DNA from: Dama dama
Taxonomy: Eukaryota; Chordata; Mammalia; Artiodactyla; Cervidae
Direction of reading: 5' to 3'
DNA: 64,000 nt
Assembly (NCBI RefSeq): GCF_033118175.1
Contig: NC_083714.1
Location: 62,001-126,000 of the forward strand
Every line of letters begins with the position of its first letter. Position 1 is the stretch's first letter. Under the pieces are notes generated by a model. That model saw only the letters and a list, made by a program, of their open reading frames with translations. It made no database searches and was not told the origin of the DNA. The position numbers were made by a program, and so were the translations under genes. Shown piece by piece: positions 12,599 through 25,215 of this stretch.

Positions 12599-13747
12599 AA
12601 GGTGTCAAAAATTTGATGAGCATGAAACGGTCTGAAAAATAGGAGGAGCATGAAGCGGTGTTGAAAAACATGAAGAGTCTGAAAAAGTGTGAAAAATATG
12701 AAGAGCTTAAAAGGTGTGAAAAATATGAGGAACATGATATGGTTTGAAAAATAGGATTAGCATGAAGCGGTGTTCAAAAACATGAAGAGCCTGAGAAGGT
12801 GTGAAAAATATGAAAAGATTCAAAAGGTGTCAAAAATGAGATGAGCATGAAAAGGTCTGACAAATAGGAGGTGCATGAAGCGTTGTTGAAAAACATGAAG
12901 AGCCTGAAAAGGTGTGAGAAATATGAAGAGCTTAAAAAGATGTGAAAAATAGAAGAGCTTAAAAAGGTGTCAAAAATATGAGGAGCATGAAACGGTCTTA
13001 AAAATACAAGGAGCATGAAGCGGTGTTGAAAAACATGAATAGCCTGAAAATGTGTGAAATATATGAAGAGCTTAAAAATGTGTCAAGTATATGAGGAGCA
13101 TGAAACGGTCTGAAAAATAGGAGGATCATGCAACAGTGTTGAAAAACATGAAGAGCCTGAAAATGTGTGAAAAATATGAAGAGCTTCCAAAGTTGTCAAA
13201 AATATGAGGAACATGAAACGGTCTGAAAAATAGGAGGAGAATGTAACGGTGATCAAAAACATGAAGAGCCTGAAAAGGTGTGAAAAATGTGAAGAGCTTC
13301 AAAAGGTGTAAAATATGAGGAGCATGAAACGGTCTGAAAAATAGGAGGAGCATGAAGCGGTGTTCAAAAACATGAAGAGCCTGAAAAGTTGTGAAAAATA
13401 TGAAAAGCTTCAAAAGGTGTCAAAAATGAGATGAGCATAAAACGGTCTGAAAAATAGGAGGAGCATGAAGCGGTGTTCAAAAACTTGAAGAGCCTGAAAA
13501 GTTGTGAAAAATATGAAAAGCTTCAAAAGGTTTCAAAAATGAGATGAGCATGAAACGGTCTGAAAAATAGGAGGAGCATGAAGTGGTGTTGAAAAAATGA
13601 ATGGCCTGAAAAGGTGTGAAAAATATGAAGATTATCAAAAGGTATCAAAAATATGAGGAGCATGAAACGGTCTGCAAAAAAGGAGGAGCATGAAGTGGTG
13701 TTGAAAAACTTGAAGAGCCTGAAAAGGTGTGAAAAATATGAAAAGCT

Positions 13748-14118
13748 TCAAAAGATGTCAAAAATATGAGGAGCATGAAACGGTCTGAAAAATAGGAGGA
13801 GCATGAAGCGGTGTTCAAAAACATGAAGAGCCTGAAAAGGTGTGAAAAATATGAAGAGCTTCAAAAGGTGTGAAATAAATGAGGAGCATGAAACGGGCTG
13901 AAAAATAGGAGAAGCATGAAGTGGTGTAGAAAAACATGAAGAGCCTGAAAAGGTGTGAGAAATATGAAGAGCTTCAAAAGGTGTGAAAAATATGAGGAGC
14001 ATGAAACGGTCTGAAAAATAGAAGCAGCATGAAATGGTGTTGAAAAACATGAAGAGCCTGAAATGGTGTGAAAAATATGAAGAGCTTCAAAAGGTGTGAA
14101 AAATATGAAGAGCTTCAA
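13748..14118 (+). repeat. Four-unit block of zone 2, copy 3 (one unit shorter)
   Basis: Third copy of the block, with GTGTGAAATAAATGAGG at 13868, the GTGGTGTAG D tail, TAGAAGCAGCATG, and the terminal doubled B. It has lost one of the internal 113-bp units present in the other two copies, so its end is offset 1,520 bp and its start 1,633 bp from copy 2. Confidence 0.8.
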
Positions 14119-14250
14119 AAGGTGTCAAAAATTTGATGAGCATGAAACGGTCTGAAAAATAGGAGGAGCATGAAGCGGTGTTGAAAAACATGAAGAGCCT
14201 GAAAAGTTGTGAAATATATGAAAAGCTTCAAAAGGTGTCAAAAATATGAG

Positions 14251-16693
14251 GAGCAGGAAAAGTTCTGAAAAATAGGAGGAGCATGACCTGGTGTTGAAAT
14301 ACATGAAGAGTCTGAAAAGATGTGAAAAATATGAAGAGCTTCAAAAGGTGTAAAAAATATGAAGAGCTTCAAAAAGTGTCAAACATATGAGGAGCATGAA
14401 ACTTTCTGAAAAATAGGAGGAGCATGAAGCGTTGTTGAACACATGAAGAGCCTGAAAAGGAATGAAAATATGAAGAGCTTCAAAAGGTGTCAAAAATATG
14501 AGGAGCATGAAATGGTCGGAAAAATAGGAGTAACATAAAACGGTGTTCAAAAACATGAAGAGCCTGAATAGGTGTGAAAAATATGAGGAGTTCCATAAGG
14601 TGTCATAAATAGGAGGAGCATGAAATGGTGTTCAACAACATGAAGAGCCTGAAAAGGTGTGAAAAATATGAAGAGGTTCAAAAAGTTTGAAAAATATGAA
14701 GAGCTTCAAAATGTGTCAAAAATATGAGGAGTATGAAGTGGTGTTGAAAAACATGAAGAGCATGAAAAGGTGTGAAAAATATGAAGAGCCTGAAAAGGTG
14801 TGAAAGATATGAAGAGCTTCAAAAGGTGGCAAAAATATGAAGAGTTTCAAAATATGTCAAAAATATGAGGAGCATGAAACGGTGTTCAAAAACATGAAGA
14901 GCCTGAAAAGGTGTGAAAAATATGAAGAGCTTCAAAAGGCGTCAAAAATATGAGGAGCATGAAACGGTCTGAAACATAGGAGAAGCATGAAACCGTGTTC
15001 AACAACATGAAGAGCCTGAAAAGGTGTGAAAAATATGAATAGCTTCAAAAGGTGTCAAAAATATGAGAAGCTTGAAACGGTTTGAAAAATAGGAGGAGCA
15101 TGAAACTGTGTTGAAAAACATGAAGAGCCTGAAAAGCTGTGAAAAATATGAAGAGCTTCAAAAGGTGTGAAAAATATGAAGATCTTCAAAAGGTGTCAAA
15201 AATATGAGGAGCATGAAACGTTCTGAAAAATAGGAGGAGCATGAAACGGTGTTGAAAATCATTAAGAGTCTGAAAAGGTGTGAAAAATATGAAGAGTTTC
15301 AAAAAGTGTCAACACTATGAGGATTATGAAAAGGTGTGAAATATAGGAGAAGCATGAAGCGGTGTTCCAAAACAAGAAGAGCCTGAAAAAGTGTGAAATA
15401 TATGAAGAGCTTCAAAAGTCGTGAAAAATATGAGGAGCATGAAAAGTGCTGAAAAATAGGCGGACCATGAAACTGTGCTGAAAAGATGAAAGGTCTGAAA
15501 AGTTGTGAAAAATATGAAGAGCTTCAAAAGGTATCAAAAATATGAGGAGCATGAAACGGTCTGAAAAATAGGAGGAGCATGAAACGGTGTTGAAAACCTG
15601 AAGCGCCTGAAAAGATGTGAAAAATATGAAGAGATTCAAAACATGTCAAAATATGAGGAGCAAGAAACGGTCTGAAAAATAGGAGGAGCATGAAACGGTG
15701 TTGAAAAACATGAAGAGCCTGAAAAGGTGTGAAAAATATGAAGAGCTTCAAAAGGTGTGAAAAATATGAAGAGCTTCAAAAGGTGTCAAAAATATGCGGA
15801 GCATGAAACAGTCTGAAAAATAGGAGAATCATGTAACGGTATTCAAAAACATGAAGAGCCTGAATAGGTGTGAAATACATGAAGAGCTTCAAAAGGTGTC
15901 AAAAATATGAGGAGCATGAAACTTCTAAAAAATAGGAGGAACATGAAACGGTGTACAAAAACATGAAGAGCCTGAAAAGGTGTGAAAAATATGAAGAGCT
16001 TCAAAAGGTGTCAAATATATGAGGAGCATGAAATAGTCTGAAAAATAGGAAGAGCATGAAACGGTGTTGAAAATCTTGAAGAGCCTGAAAAAGTGTGAAT
16101 TATATGAAGAGCTTCAAACGTGTCAAAAATACGAGGAGCATGATACAGTCTGAAAAATAGGAGGAGCATGAAGCGGTGTTGAAAGACATGAAGAGCCTGA
16201 AAAGGTTTGAAAAATATGAAGAGCTTCAAAAGGTGTGAAATACATGAGGAGCATGAAACTCTCTGAAAAATAGAAGGAGCATGAAGCGGTGTTCAAAAAC
16301 ATGAAGAGCCTGAAAAAGTGTGAAAAATATGAAGAGCTTCAAAAGGTGTGAAAAATATGAAGTGCTTCAAAAAGTGTCAAAAATATGAGGAGCATGAAAC
16401 GTTCTGAAAATAAGAGGAGCACGAAACGATGTTCAAAAATATTAAGAGCCTGAAGAGGTGAGAAAAATATGAAGAGCTTCAGAAGCTGTGAAAAATATGA
16501 GGAGCATGAAGCGGTGTTCAAAAACTTGAATACTGAAAAGGTGTGAAAAATATGAAGACCTTCAAAAGGTGTCAAAAGATGAGAAGCATGAAACGGTCTG
16601 AAAAATAGGAGGAGCATGAAGCGGCGTTGAAAACATGAAGAGCGTGAAAAGTGTGAAATATATGAGGAGCTTCAAAAGGTGTCAAAAATATGA
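14251..16693 (+). repeat. Higher-order repeat of zone 3, copy 1 (2,443 bp)
   Basis: It starts at the marker GAGCAGGAAAAGTTCTG and the following GCATGACCTGGTG, both rare in the array. The order then includes AGGAATGAAAATATG, CATAAGGTGTCA, GAGGAGTATGAAGTGG (14726), GGTGGCAAAAATATG, CTTCTAAAAAATAGG (15922) and GTGAATTATATGAAG. The same series restarts at 16694, so this copy is 2,443 bp. Confidence 0.88.
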
Positions 16694-19600
16694 GGAGCAG
16701 GAAAAGTTCTGAAAAATAGGAGGAGCATGACCTGGTGTTGAAATACATGAAGAGTCTGAAAAGATGTGAAAAATATGAAGAGCTTCAAAAGGTGTAAAAA
16801 ATATGAAGAGCTTCAAAAAGTGTCAAACATATGAGGAGCATGAAACTTTCTGAAAAATAGGAGGAGCATGAAGCGTTGTTGAACACATGAAGAGCCTGAA
16901 AAGGAATGAAAATATGAAGAGCTTCAAAAGGTGTCAAAAATATGAGGAGCATGAAACGGTCAGAAAAATAGGAGTAACATAAAACGGTGTTCAAAAACAT
17001 GAAGAGCCTGAATAGGTGTGAAAAATATGAGGAGTTCCATAAGGTGTCAAAAATAGGAGGAGCATGAAATGGTGTTCAAAAACATGAAGAGCCTGAAAAG
17101 GTGTGAAAAATATGAATAGCTTCAAAGGTGTGAAAATATGAGGAGTATCAAACGGTCAGAAAAATAGCAGGAGCATGAAGCGGCGTTAAACAACATGAAG
17201 AGCCTGAAAAGGTGTGAAAAATATGAAGAGGTTCAAAAAGTTTGAAAAATATGAAGAGCTTCAAAATGTGTCAAAAATATGAGGAGTATGAAGTGGTGTT
17301 GAAAAACATGAAGAGCATGAAAAGGTGTGAAAAATATGAAGAGCCTGAAAAGGTGTGAAAGATATGAAGAGCTTCAAAAGGTGGCAAAAATATGAAGAGT
17401 TTCAAAATATGTCAAAAATATGAGGAGCATGAAACTGTGTTCAAAAACATGAAGAGCCTGAAAAGGTGTGAAAAATATGAAGAGCTTCAAAAGGCGTCAA
17501 AAATATGAGGAGCATGAAATGGTCTGAAACATAGGAGAAGCATGAAACCGTGTTCAACAACATGAAGAGCCTGAAAAGGCGAGAAAAATATGAATAGCTT
17601 CAAAAGGTGTCAAAAATATGAGAAGCTTGAAACGGTTTGAAAAATAGGAGGAGCATGAAACTGTGTTGAAAAACATGAAGAGCCTGAAAAGCTGTGAAAA
17701 ATATGAAGAGCTTCAAAAGGTGTGAAAAATATGAAGATCTTCAAAAGGTGTCAAAAATATGAGGAGCATGAAACGTTCTGAAAAATAGGAGGAGCATGAA
17801 ACGGTGTTGAAAATCATTAAGAGTCTGAAAAGGTGTGAAAAATATGAAGAGTTTCAAAAAGTGTCAACAATATGAGGAACATGAAACGGTCTGAAAAATA
17901 GGAGGAGCATGAAACTTTGTTCATAAACATGAAGAGCCTGAAAAGGTGTGAAAAATACGAAGAGCTTAAAAAGGCGTGGAAAATATGAAGATTATGAAAA
18001 GGTGTGAAATATAGGAGAAGCATGAAGCGGTGTTCCAAAACAAGAAGAGCCTGAAAAAGTGTGAAATATACGAAGAGCTTCAAAAGTCGTGAAAAATATG
18101 AGGAGCATGAAAAGTGCTGAAAATAGGCGGAGCATGAAACTGTGTTGAAAACATGAAAGGTCTGAAAAGTTGTGAAAAACATGAAGAGCTTCAAAAGGTA
18201 TCAAAAATATGAGGAGCATGAAACGGTCTGAAAAATAGGAGGAGCATGAAGCGGTGTTGAAAACCTGAAGCGCTTGAAAAGATGTGAAAAATATGAAGAG
18301 ATTCAAAACATGTCAAAATATGAGGAGCATGAAACGGTCTGAAAAATAGGAGGAGCATGAAACGGTGTTGAAAAACATGAAGAGCCTGAAAAGGTGTGAA
18401 AAATATGAAGAGCTTCAAAAGGTGTGAAAAATATGAAGAGCTTCAAAAGGTGTCAAAAATATGCGGAGCATGAAACAGTCTGAAAAATAGGAGAATCATG
18501 TAACGGTATTCAAAAACATGAAGAGCCTGAATAGGTGTGAAATACATGAAGAGCTTCAAAAGGTGTCAAAAATATGAGGAGCATGAAACGGTGTGAAAAA
18601 TTGGAAAAGCATGAAGTGGTGTTCAAAAACATGAAGAGCCTGAAAAGCTGTGAAATACATGAAGAGCTTCAAAAGGTGTCAAAAATATGAGGAGCATGAA
18701 GTGGTGTTGAAAAAGATGAAGAGCATTAAAAGTTGTGGAAAATATGAAGAGCTTCAAAAAGTGTCAAAAATATGAGGAGCACGAAATGGACTGAAAAATA
18801 GGAGGAGCATGAAACGGGGTTGAAACCCTGAAGCGCCTGAGAAGGTGTGAAAAATATGAAGAGATTGAAAACATGTCAAAAATAAGAGGAGGATGAATCT
18901 GTGAAAAACAGGAGAAGCATGAAACCGTGTTCGAAAACATGAAGAGCCTGAAAAGGTGTGAAAAAAATGAAGAGCATCAATAGGTGTCAAAAATATGAGG
19001 AGCATGAAATGGTCTGAAAAATAGGAGGAGCATGAAGCGGTGTTCAAAAACATGAAGAGCCTGAAAAGGTGTGAAATATATGAAGAGCTTCAAAAGGTGT
19101 CAAAAATATGAACAGCTTCAAAATGTGTGAAAAATATGAGGAGAATGAAACTTCTAAAAAATAGGAGGAGCATGAAACGGTGTACAAAAACATGAAGAGC
19201 CTGAAAAGGTGTGAAAAATATGAAGAGCTTCAAAATGTGTCAAATATATGAGGAGCATGAAGTAGTCTGAAAAATAGGAAGAGCATGAAACGGTGTTGAA
19301 AATCTTGAAGAGCCTGAAAAAGTGTGAATTATATGAAGAGCTTCAAAACGTGTCAAAAATACGAGGAGCATGATACGGTCTGAAAAATAGGAGGAGCATG
19401 AAGCGGTGTTGAAAGACATGAAGAGCCTCAAAAGGTTTGACAAATATGAAGAGCTTCAAAAGGTGTGAAATACATGAGGAGCATGAAACTCTCTGAAAAA
19501 TAGAAGGAGCATGAAGCGGTGTTCAAAAACATGAAGAGCCTGAAAAAGTGTGAAAAATATGAAGAGCTTCAAAAGGTGTGAAAAATATGAAGAGCTTCAA

Positions 19601-19979
19601 AAAGTGTCAAAAATATGAGGAGCATGAAACGTTCTGAAAATAAGAGGAGCACGAAACGATGTTCAAAAATATTAAGAGCCTGAAAAGATGAGAAAAATAT
19701 GAAGAGCTTCAGAAGCTGTGAAAAATATGAGGAGCATGAAGCGGTGTTCAAAAACTTGAATACTGAAAAGGTGTGAAAAATATGAAGACCTTCAAAAGGT
19801 GTCAAAAGATGAGGAGCATGAAACGATATGAAAATTAGGAGGAGCATGAAGAGGTGTTGAAAAACATGAAGAGGCTGAAAAGGTGTTAAAAATATGAAGA
19901 GCTTCAAAAGGTGTGAAAAATATGAAGGGCATGAAACGGTCTGATAAATAGGAGGAGCATGAAGCGGCGTTGAAAACAT
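16694..19979 (+). repeat. Higher-order repeat of zone 3, copy 2 (about 3.3 kb, expanded)
   Basis: Restarts at 16694 with the same markers as copy 1. The offset to copy 1 rises stepwise: 2,443 bp at the start, 2,555 bp at GAGGAGTATGAAGTGG (17281), 2,667 bp near 18191, and about 3,229 bp at ACTTCTAAAA (19150). Each step is close to a whole number of 113-bp units, so this copy has gained about seven units. It ends at about 19.98 kb, where it gives way to ordinary units. Confidence 0.86.
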
Positions 19980-21477
19980 GAAGAGCGTGAAAAGGTGTCA
20001 AAAATATGAAGAGCTTCAAAATGTGTCAAAAATATGAGGAGCATGAAACGGTCTGAAAATTACGAGGAGCATGAGGCACTGTTGAAAAACATGAAGAGCC
20101 TGAAAAGGTGTGAAAAATATAAAGAGTTTCAAAACGAGTCAAAAATATGAGGAGCATGAAACGGTCTGAAAAATAGGAGGAGCATGAAGTGGTGTTGGAA
20201 AACATGAAGAGCCTGAAAAGGTGTGAAAAATATGAAGAGCTTCAAAAGGTGTGAAAACTATGAAGAGCTTCAAAAGGTGTCAAAAATATGAGGAGCATGA
20301 AATGGTCTGAAAAATAGGAGAAGCATGAAACCATGTTCAAAAACATGAAGAGCCTGAAAATGTGTGAAAAATATGAAGAGCTTCAAAAAGTGTCAGAAAT
20401 ATGAAGAGCAGGGAACGGTCTGAAAAATAGGGGGAGTATGAAGCAATGTTCAAAAACATGAACAGCCCGAAAAGGTGTGTAAAATATGAAGAGCCCTAAA
20501 GGTGTCAAAATTATGAGGAGCATGACACGGTCTGAAAAATAGGAGGATCATGAAATGGTGTTCAAAAACATGAAGAACCTGAAAATTTGTGAAAAATATG
20601 AAGAGCTTCAAAAGGTCTGAAAAATATCAGGAGCATGAAACGGTGTTCAAAAAATTGAAGATACTGAAAATTTGTGAAAAATATGAAGAGCTTCAAAAGG
20701 TGTCAAAAATATGAGGTGCATGAAACGGTCTGAAAAATAGGAGAAGCATGAAACCATGTTCAAAAACATGAAGAGCTTGAAAATGTGTGAAAAATATGAA
20801 AAGCATCAAAAGGTTTGAAAAAAATGAGGAGCATGAAACGGTGTTCAAAACCATGAAGAGACTGAAAATGTGAGAAATGTATGAAGAGCTTCAAAAGGTG
20901 TCAAAAATATGAGGAGCTTGAAACGGTCTCAAATATAGGAGGAGAATGAAACGGTGTTGACAAACATGTAGATCCTGAAAAGGTGTGAACAATATGCAGA
21001 GCCTAAAAAGGAGTGAAAAATATGAGGAGCATGAAACGGTCTGAAAAATAGGAGGAGCATGAAACGCTGTTCAAAACCATGAAGAGACTGAAAAGCTGTG
21101 AAATACATGAAGAGCTTCAAAAGGTGTCAAAAATATGAGGAGCATGAAACGGTCAGACAAATAGGAGGAGCATGAAACGGTGTTCAAAAACATAAAGAGC
21201 CTGAAAAGGTGTGAAATATATGAAGAGCTTAAAAAGTTGTCAAAAATATGAGGAAAATGAAACTGTCTGAAAAATAGGAGGAGCATGAAGTTTTGTTCAA
21301 AACATGAAGAACCTGAAAAGGTGTGAAAAATATGAAGAGTTTCAAAAAGTGTCAAAAATATGAGGAGCATGAAACGGTCTGAAAAATAGGAGGAGCATGA
21401 AGCGGAGTTGAAAAACATGAAGTGCCTGACAAGGTGTGAAATATATGAGGAGCTTCAAAAGGGGTCAAAAATATGAG
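19980..21477 (+). repeat. Ordinary 113-bp units between zone 3 copies
   Basis: Diverged units without the zone 3 marker series. Subunit slips are common here, for example C followed directly by GGTGTTC-type D tails near 20640 and 20835. I see no gene and no non-satellite insertion that would explain the break between copies 2 and 3. Confidence 0.8.
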
Positions 21478-22600
21478 GAGCAGGAAAAGTTCTGAAAAAT
21501 AGGAGGAGCATGACCTGGTGTTGAAATACATGAAGAGTCTGAAAAGATGTGAAAAATATGAAGAGCTTCAAAAGGTGTAAAAAATATGAAGAGCTTCAAA
21601 AAGTGTCAAACATATGAGGAGCATGAAACTTTCTGAGAAATAGGAGGAGCATGAAGCGTTGTTGAACACATGAAGAGCCTGAAAATGAATGAAAATATGA
21701 AGAGCTTCAAAAGGTGTCAAAAATATGAGGAGCATGAAACGGTCGGAAAAATAGGAGTAACATAAAACGGTGTTCAAAAACATGAAGAGCCTGAATAGGT
21801 GTGAAAAATATGAGGAGTTCCATAAGGTGTCAAAAATAGGAGGAGCATGAAATGGTGTTCAAAAACATGAAGAGCCTGAAAAGGTGTGAAAAATATGAAT
21901 AGCTTCAAAGGTGTGAAAATATGAGGAGTATCAAACGGTCAGAAAAATAGCAGGAGCATGAAGCGGCGTTAAACAACATGAAGAGGCTGAAAAGGTGTGA
22001 AAAATATGAAGAGGTTCAAAAAGTTTGAAAAATATGAAGAGCTTCAAAATGTGTCAAAAATATGAGGAGTATGAAGTGGTGTTGAAAAACATGAAGAGCA
22101 TGAAAAGGTGTGAAAAATATGAAGAGCCTGAAAAGGTGTGAAAGATATGAAGAGCTTCAAAAGGTGGCAAAAATATGAAGAGTTTCAAAATATGTCAAAA
22201 ATATGAGGAGCATGAAACGGTGTTCAAAAACATGAAGAGCCTGAAAAGGTGTGAAAAATATGAAGAGCTTCAAAAGGTGTCAAAAATATGAGGATCATGA
22301 AACGGTCTGAAACATAGGAGAAGCATGAAACCGTGTTCAACAACATGAAGAGCCTGCAAAGGTGTGAAAAATATGAAGAGCTTCAAAAGGTGTCAAAAAT
22401 ATGAGAAGCTTGAAACGGTTTGAAAAATAGGAGGAGCATGAAACGGTGTTGAAAATCTTGAAGAGCCTGAAAAAGTGTGAATTATATGAAGAGCTTCAAA
22501 ACGTGTCAAAAATACGAGGAGCATGATACGGTCTGAAAAATAGGAGGAGCATGAAGCGGTGTTGAAAGACATGAAGAGACTGAAAAGGTGTGAAAAATAT
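21478..22600 (+). repeat. Higher-order repeat of zone 3, copy 3 (internally deleted)
   Basis: The marker GAGCAGGAAAAGTTCTG returns at 21478, 4,784 bp after copy 2. The first roughly 930 bp follow copy 2, including GGTGGCAAAAATATG near 22165. Then the sequence jumps to the late part of the repeat (GTGAATTATATGAAG near 22475 and AATACGAGGAGCATGATACGG). The middle of the repeat is therefore missing from this copy. Confidence 0.83.
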
Positions 22601-25123
22601 GAAGAGCTTCAAAAGGTGTCAAAAATATGTGGAGCATGAAACGGTCTGAAAAATAGGAGGAGTATGAAGCGGTGTTGAAAATGATGAAGATCCTAAATGG
22701 TGTGAAAAACATGAAGAGCTTCAAAAAGTGTCAAAAATATGAGGAGCATGAAACAGTCTGAAAAATAGGAGAATCATGTAACGGTGTTGAAAAACATGAA
22801 GAGCATGAAAAGGTGTGAAAAATATGATGAGCTTCAAAAGGTGTCAAAAATATGAGAAGCTTGAAACGGTTGGAACAATAGGAGGAGCATGAAACTGTGT
22901 TGAAAAACATGAAGAGCCTGAAAAGGTGGCAAAAATATGAAGAGCTTCAAAAGGTGTGAAAAATAAGAGGAGCATGAAACAGTCTGAAAAATAGGAGGAG
23001 CATGAAATGACGTTCAAAAACTTGAAGAGCCTGAAAAGGTGTGAAAAATATGAAGACCTTCAAAAGGTGTCAAAAATATGAGGAGCATGAAACGGTCTGA
23101 AAAATAGGCGGAGCCTGAAACTGTGTTGAAAACATGAAAGGCCTGAAAAGTTGTGAAAAATATGAAGAGCTTCAAAAGGTGTGAAAAATATGAAGAGTTT
23201 CAAACGTCTGAAATACATGAGGATCATGAAAAGGTTTGAAAAATAGGAGGAGCATGAAGCGGTGTTCAAAAACATGAAGAGCCTGAAAAAGCTTGAAAAA
23301 TATGAAGAGCTTCAAAAGGTGTGAAATAAATGAGGAGCATGAAACGGTCTGAAAAATAGGAGGAGCATGAAGCGGTGTTGAAAAACATGAAGAGCCTGAA
23401 AACGTGTGAAAAATATAAAGAGTTTCAAAAGGTATGAAAAATATGAAGAGCTTCAAAAGGTGTCAAAAAAGAGAAGTGCATGAAACCGTCTGAAAAAGAG
23501 GGGGAGCATGAAGTAGTGTTGAAAAACATGAAGAGCCTGAAAAGGTGTGAAAAATATGAAGAGCTTCAAAAGGTTTCAAAAATATGAGGAGCATGAAACG
23601 GTCTGAAAAATAGGAGGAACATGAAACCATGTTCAAAAACATGAACAGCCTGAAAAGGTGTGAAAAATATGAAGAGCTTCAAAAGGTGTAAAAAATAGGA
23701 GGAGCATGAAGCAGTGTTGAAAAACATGAAGAGCCTGAAAAGGTGTGAAAAATATGAAGAGCTTCAAAACAGGTCAAACATATGAGCAGCAAGAATCGGT
23801 CTGAAATATGCAGGAGCATGAAACGGTGTTCAAAAACATGAAAAGCCTGAAAAGTTGTGAAAATATGAAGAGCTTCAAAAGGTGTGAAAAATATGAAGAC
23901 CTTCAAAAGGTGTCAAAAATGAGATGAGCATTAAACGGTCTGAAAAAGGGGAGGAGCATGAAGCGGTGTTGAAAAACATGAACAACCTGAAAACGTGTGA
24001 GAAATATGAAGAGCCTCAAAAGTTGTCAAAAATATGAAGAGCTTCAAAAGGTGTCAAAAATGAGAGGAGCATGAAGCGGTCTGAAAATTAGGAACAACTT
24101 GAAACGGTGTTCAGAAACATGAAGAGCCTGAAAAGGTGTGAACAATGTGAAGAGCTTCCAAAGGTGTAAAATACATCAGGAGCATGAAACGGTCTGAAAA
24201 TAGGAGGAGCATGATGCGGTGTTTAAAAATATGAGGTGCCTGAAAATGTGTGAAAAATATGAAGAGCTTCAAAAGGTGTCAAAAATATGAGGAGCATGAA
24301 ACGGACTGAAAAATAGGAGGAGCATGAAGCGGTGTTCAAAAACATGAAGAGCCTGAAAAGGTGTGAAATATATGAAGAGCTTCAAAAGGTGTCAAAAATA
24401 TGAGGAGCATGACACGGTCTGAAATATAGGAGGAGCATGAAACGGTGTTGACAACATGAAGAGCCTGAAAAGGTGTGAAAAATTTGAAGAGCTTCAAAAG
24501 GTGTGAAAAATAGGCGGAGCATGTACCAGTGTTCAAAAACTTGAAGAGACTGAAAAGGTGTGAAAAATATGAAGACCTTAAAAAGGTGTCAAAAATATGA
24601 GGAGCATGACACGGTCTGAAATATAGTAGGAGCATGAAGCCTTGTTCAAAAACATGAGGAGCCTGAAAAGGTGTGATAATATGAAGGGATTCAAAAGGTG
24701 TGAAAACGTGAAGAGATTCAAAAGGTGTGAAATATATGAGGAGCATGAAACGGTCTGAAAAATATGAGGAGAACGAAACATTCAGAAAATTGGAGGAGTA
24801 TGAAGCGGTGTTCAAAACATGAAATCCTGAAAAGGTGTGAAAAATATGAAGAGCTTCAAAAGCTGTGAAAAATATGAAGAGCTTCAAAAGGTGTGAAAAA
24901 TATGAAGAGTTTCAAAAGATGTCAAAAATGAGATGAGCATGAAACGGTCTGAAAAAAAGGGGGAGCATGAATTTGTGTTGAAAAACATGAATAGCCTGAA
25001 AATGTGTGAAATATTTGAAGAGCTCTAAACGCTGTCAAAAATATGAGGAGCATGAAATGATCTGAAATATAGGAGGAGCATGAAACGGTGTTCAAAAACA
25101 TGAAGAGCCTGAAAAGTTGTGAA

Positions 25124-25215
25124 AAATATGAAGAGCTTCAAAAGGTGTGAAAAATATGAAGAGCTTCAAAAGGTGTGAAAAATATGAGGAGCTTCAAAAG
25201 GTGTCAAAAATATGA
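25124..25215 (+). repeat. Triple B subunit run
   Basis: Three consecutive GAGCTTCAAAAGGTGT subunits stand where the normal unit has one; the third already carries the GAGGAGC core typical of C. It shows directly that the array gains and loses 28-bp subunits as well as whole 113-bp units, and that hybrid subunits form at the crossover point. Confidence 0.85.

Larger units (their letters stand above)
6400..14200 (+). repeat. Zone 2: overlapping multi-unit repeats with 2.2-3.0 kb offsets
   Basis: Rare variants recur in the same order three times. GACAAATAGGAGGTGCATG occurs at 7531, 10522 and 12859. GTGTCAAGTATATG occurs at 7753, 10744 and 13080. The offsets are about 2,991 and 2,336 bp. GTGTGAAATAAATGAGG occurs at 7161, 10010, 12235 and 13868. 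The copies are interrupted by whole-subunit insertions and deletions, so no single period holds throughout. The GATC-tailed D subunit is common, for example at 7921, 8033, 10914, 11026, 11507, 11730 and 13248. No non-repeat sequence is visible. Confidence 0.85.

Noticed and set aside
19980..21477. Possible inserted mobile element between HOR copies
   Set aside because: The stretch is made of ordinary 113-bp units. No terminal repeats, target-site duplication or coding sequence can be seen.
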